Positions 25,157 to 35,832 are shown, numbered from the stretch's first letter. The stretch is DNA of 64,000 bases from Margaritifera margaritifera (GCA_029931535.1 JAQPZY010001628.1:2614501-2678500); one strand, 5' to 3'. The notes: a model not told the origin generated them from the sequence alone. Numbers and translations: made by a program.

Positions 25157-25947
25157 CCCTGACCGCTCTCCACACATTACTGCATTACTCTTCGTTTTAT
25201 GAGGGTCAGGCAACGGCCGCCGCCATGTTGTAATTGCGCAATGTATATGGAGAGTAAACACGCATTTTGATCAGCTTGGCTTACAACGTGAAATATTCCC
25301 GTATCAGAGTACTAAAAAGCCTGTCATGTGTGGGGAAATGATGCACTACGGTGAGTTCTACATGCTAGTATTCTTTAAATTCTGCGCTTCGCCCTCTTTG
25401 AATTCTGTGCATCATTTTTATTTACGATGCATGGGTATGTTGAGTAGGGGACTGAATACCATTTTACTCGACCCTGTACTTAACTAGGCGCGGCTTGCAA
25501 CAATGAAGTCCGATAGTTTGAAATAGGTCCATACCTTAAGACATCCGTGATTCTTAAATTATTACTAAATTTTCAATAAACATGAACAGGTCAAGTAAAA
25601 TTTTGACAAATACATGATTAATATATTGTGATGTCACGGAGAATAAAGTCGAGGTTTTAAGTTCAATAAGTAGAATACATGTTAAAATAAAATTGTAAGC
25701 TGTTCATTAATATTTACAGCATATTTCTTGCAGACTGACTTTCCTGGATGTGAACCCGCCCACCCCAAGTTACTGGTTGGAATTGGAACATGTCAACCAT
25801 GACATGTTCTTTCAGGATTTTTCTCTGAAGACTATATGCTGGATCCTCTACCCCCATTTTCCTCCAAAGCTGCCAATCACACGATGGAACTGTGACATGT
25901 CAGCCAGTACATGTTCTTTCAGGATGGTTGTTTATGTCTGATCTGGT
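25157..25947 (+). repeat. Left flank of the Polinton, duplicated in inverted form
   Basis: Except for about 240 bp (25575-25830), this block matches the complement of 55010-55595 closely. Shared runs include GTTGTAATTGCGCAATGTAT, GATCAGCTTGGCTTACAACG, CTACATGCTAGTATTCTTTA and CATCATTTTTATTTA. It also holds its own tandem duplication of about 100 bp: each half ends in ACATGTTCTTTCAGGAT (near 25802 and 25908). The match continues on the far side of the Polinton at 38088-38300, which makes the copy at 55 kb an empty-site paralogue. Confidence 0.9.
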
Positions 25948-26165
25948 AGTATCATAATGGTGATCTGAGGCCACGCTAACCTATCACGTCTTCCATCCCA
26001 TAATCCCTCCTATATTTCCTATGACTTTTCCCTACCTGGGTTTTTTGTACACACGCGTGCATTAGCGTGGAAGCTTGGCTTCTCAAGCCAGCGTGGAAGT
26101 CCGCGTCACGGGTTGGTGAGCCGTAATAGGTAAGCGTGGGCTCGTACACTCCCCTTTATGATACT
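25948..26165 (+). repeat. Polinton left terminal inverted repeat
   Basis: It starts AGTATCATAATGGTGATCTG and matches the complement of 37858-38087 over its whole length, including GATCTGAGGCCACGC, TTTTC(C/T), GCTTCTCA(A/G)GCCAGCGTGG and AAGTCCGCGTCA. It ends CCTTTATGATACT, so its own two ends are also inverted copies of each other. Confidence 0.92.
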
Positions 26166-26656
26166 ACATCATTTATTCAGAGAATTGCAGTGGGCTATTA
26201 TATAATGCCATTACTACACAGTTTCACACATATAGTATTATAAAAGAATTCACGTCTGCGGCTGATGCAGGAATTAAATTACCAGATCTATGGTGTTTTT
26301 GTAACGTCACAAAAAAGATTAAATCCATATTTAGCTTGAATGCGTCATATTGATTCGTCAAAGAGGCACAAACGATGCTATATAATTTTTCAAAGACGTG
26401 TTTGGAGCATATTGATAAATTAACCGGGTTAGGGATTGAGTTGGAGCGAGCACGATGAAAACTTGGCGAAGAATATAATAAAAATGCCAGAAAGTCAATG
26501 AATGATATTGTACAAGAGAGCTTTAAGTCGCTGGCGTTAACCGAGTCACCGGTGAGCGAAGACAGTGAAACGTTCAGTGAAGACATAAAATATAGTGAAA
26601 CGTCCAGCGAAGACAACGAATACAGGAAAGATCACCACAAAGGGCAAATCAATTAG
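26166..26656 (+). pseudogene. Polinton unknown ORF A (with stops)
   Basis: One plus-strand frame from about 26237 to the stop at 26654-26656 stays protein-like across two in-frame stops. It reads KEFTSAADAGIKLPDLWCFC near the start and ends in an acidic serine-rich stretch (SPVSEDSETFSEDIKYSETS). I do not recognise the family. The two stops (near 26350 and 26452) suggest decay. The long frame on the opposite strand (26224-26616) is the complement of this and is not a separate gene. Confidence 0.45.
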
Positions 26657-26683
26657 ATAAATGCCTTTGCCATATAAAAAGTA

Positions 26684-27061
26684 ATGGCATCCACATCCAA
26701 CTTTCATGAAGTTTACGAACTGATATACAACGCAGCAGAAACGAAGCAGCGCAGCCAATGGGAGAAATTTTCCGTAGCCTTTTCCAAATCAAATGGAGCA
26801 AACACCATAGCCGAGATATACAATCACTCTGAGACGTTTTATATTGTTGGATACAAACGTACAATGTCTGGCCGTGTTCGAGTTGGTGTAATACTCGGTG
26901 ATGGAACATTTGAGCTCATTTGGGCTGAGACCGACACGAGGGAACTTCTATCCTGGCTTGCAAGCGAACTTTATGATCCTGGAAATAACAAGACTGTTTT
27001 TTTGCAAAAGTCTGATCTACACGTTCGCATTTATAACACGAAAATATTGTATGTCACTTGA
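26684..27061 (+). CDS. Polinton unknown ORF B, intact 125-residue frame
   Basis: An uninterrupted frame from ATG 26684 to a stop at 27059-27061 encodes 125 residues. It begins MASTSNFHEVYELIYNAAET and includes VRVGVILGDGTFELIWAET and LLSWLASELYD. There is no signal peptide, membrane segment or motif I can name. It starts 27 bases after the end of ORF A, on the same strand as all other genes of the element. It is one of the few intact frames in an otherwise broken element. The function is unknown. Confidence 0.6.
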   Translation: MASTSNFHEVYELIYNAAETKQRSQWEKFSVAFSKSNGANTIAEIYNHSETFYIVGYKRTMSGRVRVGVILGDGTFELIWAETDTRELLSWLASELYDPGNNKTVFLQKSDLHVRIYNTKILYVT

Positions 27062-27671
27062 TGGAAAATTGAATTCTAACCTATCATCTAGATTACTGCC
27101 ACCTGGTTCAGATACCACTGTATGTACATGAGGAGATAAAACGAAGGCGGCAGTAAGATACAACCAAAATCAATGAATCGAGGATAAATGAACAGATTTC
27201 ATATTAAAAAATACAATCATATATAGAAACTTCGATGCCATTAGGAAGCAATAGCTTCCAAGGCGTATGCCTTGGAAAGCGAGAACTTTTCAACAGAACA
27301 TGTCATTTCGAATACCGTAAATCCCACTTGCTCGCGTTACGTGTTGGCCCGGGTGCTAGACCATGACTTAAATGTGGTATCGGAGTCAAGTCGCGTAATC
27401 AGCTTGCCAACCATGTGGATCTGTAGTTGAGTATTATCACGCGCGGCGGCGAAGACTTGCCAATATAAATGTGGAAAAAGTCAATGATGTCGTCAAGGTA
27501 AAACCCAAATATGACGTAACAGAAAAACCGAATGAAGATGTCACGGGAAAAATATCTAGGATATAAGCGATTGCTGTTTCTGATCCTGGTACTACAAAAT
27601 GATATTTAAAAAAAAAAGTTTATTGGTAAATAATCAATTAGACAATGTTTTTCCCTTATATACATACGGGC
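27062..27671 (+). other. Polinton stretch with only fragments of frames
   Basis: Between ORF B and the polymerase I see only short pieces. One, near 27315-27420, reads LLALRVGPGARP and then LKCGIGVKSRNQLANHVDL after a stop. It may be the remnant of a further gene. No family is recognisable. A run of A at 27608-27617 may mark a former spacer. Confidence 0.35.
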
Positions 27672-30600
27672 ATGCCGACTGTGAATGAGCTTAAGCAATT
27701 CGCGCGAGAGTGTGGAATAAGGATACCACGCGGTATGGCAAAAAGGCAGGTATACTTACATTACTAGTATTAGGACTTACAACAGATGCTCAACGGCTGG
27801 CTGTGAGACAACTTCCACCAGATGAACCACAGCTGGTTTAGAGGCAAACTGTCAATCACTCAGACAATCCGCGCGAGAACGTGTAATACAGATACTGAGA
27901 AGTACATTGAAGGCAGGTATACTTACGCTATTAGGACTTTTTCCGGAGGATCCACGTCAAGCCGCGAGGCAGCTTTGTGAAACAGCAGCACAGTTAAATA
28001 TTAAGATTCCTCCAGGGGCCAGGCGGGCTGAAATCGCACGTGTGGTTGCTGATGAGGAAAACCACCGTCGCCGTATCACAGCTACCATTGCCACTGAGGC
28101 TGCTGCACAAGCTCGACGAGTCCAAGTTCCAGAGTTTATGTTGCACAGGCGCTCTTATGATTTACAAGATTATCGGGTAAATATTCCAATCGAATGCGAG
28201 CAAGGTAAAGACGCTGTGAAGCTTCTCTCGAACATGCGTCCAGGAATCATATCAACATTACAGCACGTGGATATCTCTGGGTTAAAGGTGAACATTGTTC
28301 TCGGTGTGGACTTGATTATACCGCTTATCCCCAGAGAAAGCATCAATTCACCAGACAATGATGTGTTAAAAATCGCAAGCCCGTGGTTTTGGAGTGATGC
28401 CTTTGTAATCTTGAACCGTGAAGTCACTGAGAGTATTAAATATGAAATCGACACAGCTTGTGCAAAGATTCTCGAGACGTTGGAAAAATACACCAACGCA
28501 GGTTCAGGATGAACTCGTGCCAGATGCGCGCAAGTTCGGTTTCATATTTCTCTGTACAAGCCTTTTCGAGGGTGGAGTTATATTCCAACGCCAAAGTGTA
28601 TTCCAGACTTAGCAGTTCAATAAATATGAAAAATAAGGACAACTGGTGTTTTGCATGAGTGAATTTATCCGCACTACATCCTGCGCGCGATCATACATAT
28701 AGGCCTAAAAATTACAAACAGTACATGGGTAAACTCGATTTTGGCAACACAGACTTTCCTGTACAGGTTTCTGACATAGGTAAATTTTAACGGCTCAACC
28801 ATGATATCTCCGTTAATGTGGTTACATGGAACAAAGGCCTTCAGCCAATTCGACTATCCGCTGTGAGAAGCACGAGGTTCAGCGTTGATCTGTTATTGTT
28901 GAGCAACATGGACGGCCCAGTGGCACGGTATCATTACCTGTGGATAAAAGATTTTCCCCGATTGCTTTACCGGCTCAGCAAACATGAAATGAGAATGTTC
29001 CCATGTCGACGCTGCCTGCACGTATTTTGTACCTAACAGCTGTTTGATGACCATGACTTTTATTACGGGGGAGTCAGCGAGAAGCCGCAGCGTACGATTA
29101 TGCCAGAACTTAGCAAAAACATCATGAGAGCTACCGCGTTGCAACGGAAGATGAAAGTGCCATATATCATTTACGCGGACATCAAATGTTTGAACGTTCC
29201 CGTGGAAGCCTCCCCCGCGGTTCAATCAAATACGAAGCAAGTTGCTGAACATGTCCCATGCGGGTTTTGTTACACTGTTGTTAAACGTGACGGACAAACT
29301 TAGCCGCCAATGTTATACGGCGGCAAGGACTCGGTTGAAGTGTGTATTAATTCGCTCGACGTTGCAGCCAAATGGATCCGACAACAGCTTTCCTCACCCG
29401 CAGACATGATTATGACGCGTGATGACATTATCGAGTTTTCCGCGGCAACGCATTGTTGGATCTGTAACGGAGTTGTTAGCTCCACCGTTGAGAAGTGTGT
29501 AATCACTGTCCCATCACTGGCGCGTACAGATTAGCCGCACACAGCGCATGTAACCAATAGTTGCGAATTTACCCAAGCAAAACAAGAATTCCTGTTGTAC
29601 TTCATACCTGGGTATGATGGTCACTTAATCATGCAAGGAGTCGCAACAGCATCGAATGTACCAATAAGTGTTATTCCCAACAACATGGAAACATACATGA
29701 CGTTTCGACTGGGCCTGCTGCATTTCATTGACTCCTTGCAGTTTCTCAATTGCAGCTTGGACAAACTTGTCAACAACCTTGCAGCAGGAAGCAACGATCG
29801 CATTACGATTACTCATCAATATGGTAGCGCTGAACCTGAAAGGTTCAAGTTACCTTCACGCAAAGGAATCTATCTCTCCAAATACATGAGTTACTGGGAA
29901 GAGTTTTCTGAAACTCAGTTACCACCGATTAATGACTTCCATACTACGCTGTCCCGCGAAGGTATTTCAACGACTACGCGCATGCGAACAACGCCTGGTC
30001 GGTGTTTGGTTGTGGAAATATCGGTGACTACCATGACCTGTATTTGCGCACGGATGTGTTGCTGCTTGCGGATGTTTTTGAGACTTTTCGTGATACCATC
30101 AGCTCGACCTCGCAAATTACTTTTTATTACTGGGAATGGCTTGGGATGCGCTGCTATTGAAAATCGAAATGGAACTGTTTACTGCCATTGATCAACATTT
30201 GTTTATCGAACATGGTATACGCGGCGGGATTTCCATAGCGAATCATCGTTTCGCTGGCGCGAACAACTCGCTTATGGATGGATACGACCCTGCCCTCCCA
30301 AACAGTTACATCATGTATCTTGACTCAACAAATTTGTATGGATGAGCGAGCATGCAACAGATGCCTGTAGGCGAGTTTACGTGGATCAATCCCGCAGATG
30401 CAAACATACACAAACACATACGCGAGGACGATAAAAACAGCAACCATTGATACTTCTTCGAAGTAGACTTGGAATACCTGGACGACCTTCACCACGTCCA
30501 CAATGATTATCCGCTAGCCCCGGAAGCGCTGTTGGTGCCCCGCGAATGATTGTCACCGTATCAGTGTGCGATCGTGGATGAATCCGGACGTACATTCACC

Positions 30601-31323
30601 GAATGTACCAATCTGGTTCCGAATCCGCGTCGCAAGCTCAACTATGTCGTCCACGTGCGAAACTTGCAGTTGTATCCACGGTTGGGAATGCGTGTGTAAA
30701 ATCCACTGGGTGCTGAGGTTTCTTCAGCGCGCTTGGTTGGTTCCTTACTATCAGATGAATACAGATCTGCGAACCGTCGCCACGAACGAGTTTGAAAAAG
30801 ACTTCTTCAAGCTTACGAACAAACTAGTATTCGTTACAACCATGAAAATCTACGAAAACGAATTCGCGTCGACATTGTCGCAGACAGTCAATGGTGGACT
30901 CATTGGTGTAGACAGCAAGAAAGCTAAGCTAAAGTTGACGAAACCCATTTACGATGGCGCGCCCGTGTTGGATCTGTCGAAGCTGCTCATGTACGAGTTT
31001 TACTACGACTTAATCAAGTCACGGTACGGTTACAACATCAAGGTGCTGTACACGGATACTGACTCGTGCTGATGCACATCACTACTAATGACGTGGACAT
31101 GGGCGAGACATAGCTTGAAAACGAGTTTGACACCAGTGAGTTCCCGAAGGACCATCCACTGTTCATGAACACCAACAAGAAAGTCGTTGGGAAATTCAAG
31201 GACGAATGCGCGGACAAGCCTATAGCGGAATATGTGGGACTGCGACCTAAAATGTACTTGATTGTGGTTGGACTGCAGAGCGGTCTCGCCGGCAAAAATA
31301 TCGCACACACCATCAAGGCATGA
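27672..31323 (+). pseudogene. Polinton DNA polymerase B (protein-primed type), broken
   Basis: This would be the replicative polymerase of the element, using a protein primer. From the ATG at 27672 there are two or three SAP-like helical modules (LKQFARECGIRIPRG and later relatives), then a 201-codon open frame (27907-28512). Pieces of the family's amino region follow, for example NMKNKDNWCF at about 28625-28655 and YKQYMGKLDFG. The exonuclease motif I region reads IIYADIKC (29178-29186), Lys in place of the conserved Glu. Exonuclease II reads GYDGHLI (29610-29630). Motif A reads YLDSTNLYG (about 30316-30342), followed by a stop where Trp is normal. In the motif B region (about 30810-30845) the conserved Gly is Val. 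Motif C, YTDTDS (31049-31066), is intact but followed by a frameshift and stop. The last part (to 31323) has KKVVGKFKDEC and AEYVGLRPKMY. There are at least ten stops and several shifts. The gene cannot make an active enzyme. Confidence 0.92.
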
Positions 31324-31353
31324 TGGTAAGTTATACAACAATTGACATTCAAC

Positions 31354-32017
31354 ATGTCATCACGAAAGAAAAAAGATTTCACCGTCATTGACTTCTCTGC
31401 GTCGGCAAACATGGTTCCGATGGAACTGAAAGTTCCGTGCTTTCAAACTCGGTTCGCGCGCTGATCATTTGCCCATCCGGAACTTGGAAAACCCAACTAT
31501 TGCTGAATCTGATCATGAGATGGTTAAAGTGGGATCGGTTGTACGTGATTGGACCATCCGCGGACGCCCAGCCGTGTTATCATGTACTCAGGGATTTCAC
31601 GACAGCGCTTGCGTCGTCAAATACTTCTTCGTCGTCCATCATTGAGTTATTTTCCACGATTGATCAAGCTCCTACCATTGACTTCATTGACCTATAAAAG
31701 AATAATCTTGTCGTGTACGACGATGTGATGCTTGACTGGAAAGACAACCCCGCGAGAATATTTTCCAGGGTCGGTACAAAAACACAGACGGGTTCTATGT
31801 AACCCAACGATACGCACACGTGCCCAAAGTGACCCGGGACAACTGCAACATGTTGATGATATGTTGTGGGGTTGACGCGAACTGTCTCATTGATTACTCG
31901 TGGGATGAGTTTCGGAATATGTTCGCTGAGGTTACCCGGGATCCACATAGTTTCCTCCCAAATGAGTTGACTGATGGACCGCGCAAGTATCGTGCAGGTT
32001 TGAACAAAACAATTTAA
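31354..32017 (+). pseudogene. Polinton genome-packaging ATPase (FtsK/HerA type), broken
   Basis: This enzyme would pump the genome into the capsid. The frame starts with ATG at 31354 (SRKKKDFTVIDF), 31 bases after the polymerase stop. It shifts near 31450 into the frame holding IICPSGTWKTQLLLNLI (Walker A, 31464-31514), where the Gly before Lys-Thr is Trp. Next comes RLYVIGPSADAQP. A stop at 31695-31697 comes before NLVVYDDVMLD (Walker B, about 31702-31734). A second shift leads to VPKVTRDNCNMLMIC and the carboxy end at 32017 (YRAGLNKTI). Its position after the polymerase and its motif order fit the Polinton ATPase. The substituted P-loop and the shifts make it inactive. Confidence 0.88.
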
Positions 32018-32788
32018 CAACAATGATGAATAATATATACAACGACGAAACCTGCCAGCGATTTTATAGCAGAGTGTGCTGACCAACACCGCAAAGCTGC
32101 CCAGGATCGAATGGAACTTCTTTGCAATTATATAGGTGTCTGCGAACCTGTCAAAGTTATGTTTCAGTCGCGACAGACCGCACAGGAAGAGCTCACAGCG
32201 GGCTTAGAACAAACATTTGCAACGCTGATCAAACCAAAAAAAGCGCTTATAGCATCGCCCACAAAAACCGCGGAACAGGTAGCAGCGATGATGGGAACAG
32301 AAGAAAACCCTGCTCCGATTGTTAAGACAGCCAAATACATCAAAGGGTATCAGAAAGGCGCAACGTTTACCCATTGTTGATTGCGTGACCGCAGACCAGC
32401 AACAGGGTCACAAACTTGTGGATCGACAGGAAACCTTCGTGGGGTCGGTTCGCGCAGACAACAACGCACCAGCAATCATCAACGAGGCCACATCGACGAC
32501 ATCATGGACCCGGAGACGTTTCGCGCATTGATGCATGAACTCATTGAAGACATCGGTGATGTATATAACACCGATGATGAGTTCCGAAGCGCTTTCCATT
32601 CATCGCGAAATCAGTACCGCGATGCAACGAGTCGTTGCAAATACAACCACGAGCGCCACCTTGATGATTACAATCTCGTCAACGTAACCGGAATTCAACG
32701 TGGTATTTCCGATACCAATCAACGCGGGGGAATCCTGCACACTCGAGATCGCACTAGCATAGTTGCGCGTTTATTACAGTTGGCCTAA
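32018..32788 (+). pseudogene. Polinton unknown ORF C (two open pieces)
   Basis: A frame from about 32075 to 32380 (AAQDRMELLCNYIGVCEP, LIKPKKALIASPTKTAEQ, KYIKGYQKGATF) is followed by another at 32381-32788 in the next frame (MDPETFRALMHELIEDIGDV, then an arginine-rich tail). They may be one gene with a shift near 32370, or two genes. No family is recognised. The location between ATPase and penton is where Polintons may carry protease or other virion genes, but I see no His/Cys adenain signature. Confidence 0.4.
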
Positions 32789-33443
32789 TATTCGATCGCG
32801 ACCGTTTGGGGGTTTCAGTGCTAATAACTCGCTTGTGTTCTGGTCAGACTCGGGCGCAACCTGGAACGTTTATGGACTTCCTACATTGACTCAATCAATA
32901 ATAATAATGAGATCCGACGGAGGATTTCGTTGGTGACCAAGAAAGACTCTAAATTTTATACACGCGAACATGAGCCCACACTCAGCTCTGCCATATGATC
33001 GAATCTCCACAGTACGGGGTTGATATCGCACAGTCGTCGCTGAAAACGGTTCTCGGTTGGCTCGAAGATATTAATGAGATTCTCGCAAACAATGAATTTA
33101 GTGTGCAGGACCCGACTGTACCAGTCACAATATTGCGCTAGACATTGTCGGAATTTCCTCAACGATTCAGGTTAATTTGACACGTAACGCTATCAGTGGC
33201 AGTTAAACAGCCTCAGCCTCGACGACGCGAGCCTCCAAAGCTTACATATTGTTTGGATTCTCCCGAATGCACCTCGGTGATCTGCTCTTGATTACTCCAA
33301 CGGCGCCCGTGTATCTTCCATGCAACAATCCCCGGTTGGCGCACTTTCGTTTCTCCAATGTGAACCAGGACGGGCACGCGTTTGACCCATGCGGTGAGAC
33401 CTTGACGATACAACTGCACCTTACAGATCGACCTGATATTTAA
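32789..33443 (+). pseudogene. Polinton penton-like minor capsid protein, broken
   Basis: Remnants in shifting frames are followed by a longer frame from about 33141 to the stop at 33441-33443. That frame reads DIVGISSTIQVNLT, then (after one stop) YILFGFSRMHLGDLLLI, and ends NVNQDGHAFDP and GETLTIQLHL. A closing D-Q-D-G...G-E-x-L-T-(V/I)-x-L-H pattern is typical of the single-jelly-roll penton proteins of Polintons, which occupy capsid vertices. The amino part (32830-33140) is badly damaged. The assignment rests on the carboxy end and on its place just ahead of the other capsid genes. Confidence 0.6.
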
Positions 33444-33447
33444 CACA

Positions 33448-33816
33448 ATGATAGTTGTACATGGGTGTGTGACACCCGTGCGTGTTGTCAACGCGAGAAA
33501 ACCCGTTTATTCGACATATTACGGAAATGGCCTTCTCGATGTTGTCCGGGGATTGTTCACAGGCGCGCCAAACGTTCTCGTGGTCTTGACCACGCGCGCT
33601 GCATCAATCGCTAAACAAGTTGCAATACGAGTAGTTGACAGCATCAAAAGCGCTGCTGCGGATCGGTTGAAAAATCTGCCATTGCAGGCGTTTCAATCGT
33701 TTCGAGATCGACCTCGACAATTAGTGACTCTGGCACCACGAGTAGAATCAAAGGCAGTTGCGCTTCCACGAGAAGTTTCACTTCCATCCATTGCAATAAT
33801 GCAAAATCATCAATGA
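33448..33816 (+). CDS. Polinton small virion-type protein, intact 122-residue frame
   Basis: The open frame runs from ATG 33448 to a stop at 33814-33816. It contains YSTYYGNGLLDVVRGLFTG, then a basic amphipathic stretch (AASIAKQVAIRVVDSIKSAA). Small basic proteins with a YYxxG...GL..V..GLF start and a helical basic tail occur next to the capsid genes of many Polintons and adintoviruses, and are thought to be minor virion components. That is a family resemblance, not proof. It starts five bases after the penton-like frame and ends 142 bases before the capsid protein. No break is seen in the frame itself, although the normal carboxy end is unknown. Confidence 0.5.
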   Translation: MIVVHGCVTPVRVVNARKPVYSTYYGNGLLDVVRGLFTGAPNVLVVLTTRAASIAKQVAIRVVDSIKSAAADRLKNLPLQAFQSFRDRPRQLVTLAPRVESKAVALPREVSLPSIAIMQNHQ

Positions 33817-33957
33817 AGCTGCACAACGACGTCTAACCGAGTTAGCACAAACCAATACTGATTCGATAATTGCAAATGCAGCAATGGGAAGCGGATAACG
33901 GTTGTGGACAGGCAGCAAAAGGAATTAGACGAAACCGATATTGTATAAAGTTTCATC

Positions 33958-35304
33958 ATGGCAAAATTCAAAGAAGTATCCGATACCGCGTTCGACATTG
34001 ACGCGCCTGTGTTGGTAGATCGAAGTAAACAAGATTTCAGTATTATTCATACCCAGCTAGGGTCCCCAATGAAAAAAAAAATAGAAGTACAAGTGCAGGG
34101 CACGTCTCTGTATTTTCTACGGTGTGAGGTCTTCTTGGAAATCGATGGAACACTTATACAGGAAGACGGTAAGAATTACTAACGACTATACCAAAATTGG
34201 ATTTGTCACGCACATTATCTCATCGACGGAAACGAAATCGAAGCATGTTTGGATAACGTTGACATTGCCACGACGATTATCGGACTCGCCAGATACAGCG
34301 ACGATTACGCGAAATCCGATGGCCTGTCTATGGTGTTTCAGAAGGACGCAAACGAACATGCTGATCAGAAACAGTTTCTAATACGGCAGCCCCCCCCCCC
34401 CCCCGTCGCTGTAGATGATGAAGAATATTTAACGTTTCATAATCCCAATTACAACCATGGATTTGCGCAGCGTCGAGGACAATTCATGGTGCCTAGTTAT
34501 CGTTTTTGTGTGCGATTCCTCTCAGTCATATATTCGGGTTTTGCAGAGACGTCCACAAGGCTATTTTCGGAGCCAAACACACAGTCATGTTATACGGAAA
34601 ACCCGACGCCAACGATGCAATTTGGAGTGACGACGGCGTCGATGATGGTAAAGTTGAGTTGTCAAAATTAACATTGTGGATGCCTGTTGTAACCCCTTTG
34701 ATGGCTGCAGAAATGCGATTGTTGTCATTTATGGGCTCCGGAGGCACGAAAAACGCTGTTGTTTCACGCGCTTACCGCAGACTTGATACAAAACGACGTT
34801 GAGCAGTGTTTATGGCAAATTTATTACCCAACGAGGTGTCAGCCCACCAAAACACGTGTGTGGCGTTTCAATATATGGCTCTGGTCAACAGAGTAAGGAG
34901 ACTAGCATGATTATATTTGACCGGTTAGGGGTGTCTGAAGTTTTTTTGCGGTTAAACGGTCATCAGGTACCCTTGTTAGAAATTTTCCTTGACTTCGAAA
35001 ACGATCATGTTGCATGTGCATATCACAAGCTATGGTCATACATGGGCCGGGATTAAAACGTTGATACAGGTCTACAGATTTCCCAGCATGACTTCACTAC
35101 GTTGTACCCGATTTATTACGTTTCATGGAACAACGAGACCTGTTTAGGCAGTCCGTGGTCAACATGCACTTTCATGCACGTGTAACTCAGCAGCCCCTTC
35201 CCAGTTACAGATGCATTGCTGTGATTATCTCGGACAAGACTGTATTGTTGGAAGGCTCGGGTGGCCGAATGAGGGTCATTGACACGCCTGTGGAAAACCT
35301 GTAG
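33958..35304 (+). pseudogene. Polinton major capsid protein (double jelly roll), broken
   Basis: This is the building block of a virion shell. The frame starts at ATG 33958 (MAKFKEVSDTAFDIDAPVLV) with VQVQGTSLYFLRCEVFLEID in the first barrel. It shifts near 34160, continues with NVDIATTIIGLARYSDDY (about 34255) and NPNYNHGFAQRRGQF (34442-34490). After another shift it reads PLSHIFGFCRDVHKAIFGAK (34515-34575), SKLTLWMPVVTPLMAAEM (34660-34715), IIFDRLGVSEVFLRLNG and ends VIDTPVENL at 35304. The LSHIFGF...H-T...L...LxWMPxVTP series is characteristic of one of the two Polinton capsid lineages. A poly-C run at 34389-34404 codes for proline and may itself be a replication-slippage expansion. There are at least three shifts and several stops. 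Confidence 0.85.
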
Positions 35305-35354
35305 TTGTTTTCTCAAACTCGTAGTTGTTGCAATTGAACAGTATAGTTAAAATT

Positions 35355-35752
35355 ATGTCATATCACGAAGTTAAGGTTGGTCTTAGTGAAAACATGCATG
35401 CAAAAGTAACAAGTGTAATACAAAACGATTGCGGGCTCACATTGAGGATTTTTCCAACAAAGTTAACTGGAAATGACTCCTTGTGGCTAACTCAAACACA
35501 ACTTAACAAGTTGAAGGAAGCCAAGAAAAGAACACATCGGTAACATTAAACTTATCGAAATCGGAGGTGGTGCAAATGCAAAAGAGCAGTGGCATATTTC
35601 CATTTCTCGCGGCGATTTTAGAGCTGTTAGCAGCTGCAACTCCGGCATTTGCAAATGCAGCTGCGTTTGATGCCGTCGGAACCGTATCCGGAATGGATCT
35701 GAAAAAAGCAGCTGGTGGATGCATAGCGGCTCATAGACGAGTAGAGAAATGA
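35355..35752 (+). pseudogene. Polinton hydrophobic minor virion protein, one frameshift
   Basis: Starting at ATG 35355, the frame reads SYHEVKVGLSENMHAKVTSV and RIFPTKLTGNDSLWLTQTQL, shifts near 35520, and ends in a second frame with IFPFLAAILELLAAATPAFA and a basic tail (stop 35750-35752). Polintons and adintoviruses often carry, beside the capsid gene, a small protein with a conserved F/Y-H-x-V-K-x-G-L-S start, a G-N-D...L-T-x-x-Q region and a glycine/alanine-rich hydrophobic end. It is thought to be a pX- or pVI-like virion protein. The match in order and composition is good. One shift breaks this copy. Confidence 0.7.
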
Positions 35753-35832
35753 AAAGGTCTTTGACTACTAGGTGGTCTCGCTGTTGATTGTCACGAAAGT
35801 GCTTCCATTAAACAATTTTGATTTACTCACAA

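Noticed and set aside
26224..26616. Minus-strand 130-codon frame inside the Polinton
   Set aside because: It is the complement of the plus-strand ORF A. All recognisable genes of the element run on the plus strand, and the plus-strand reading looks more protein-like.
28170..28496. Minus-strand 108-codon frame inside the polymerase
   Set aside because: Shadow of the polymerase amino-terminal frame.
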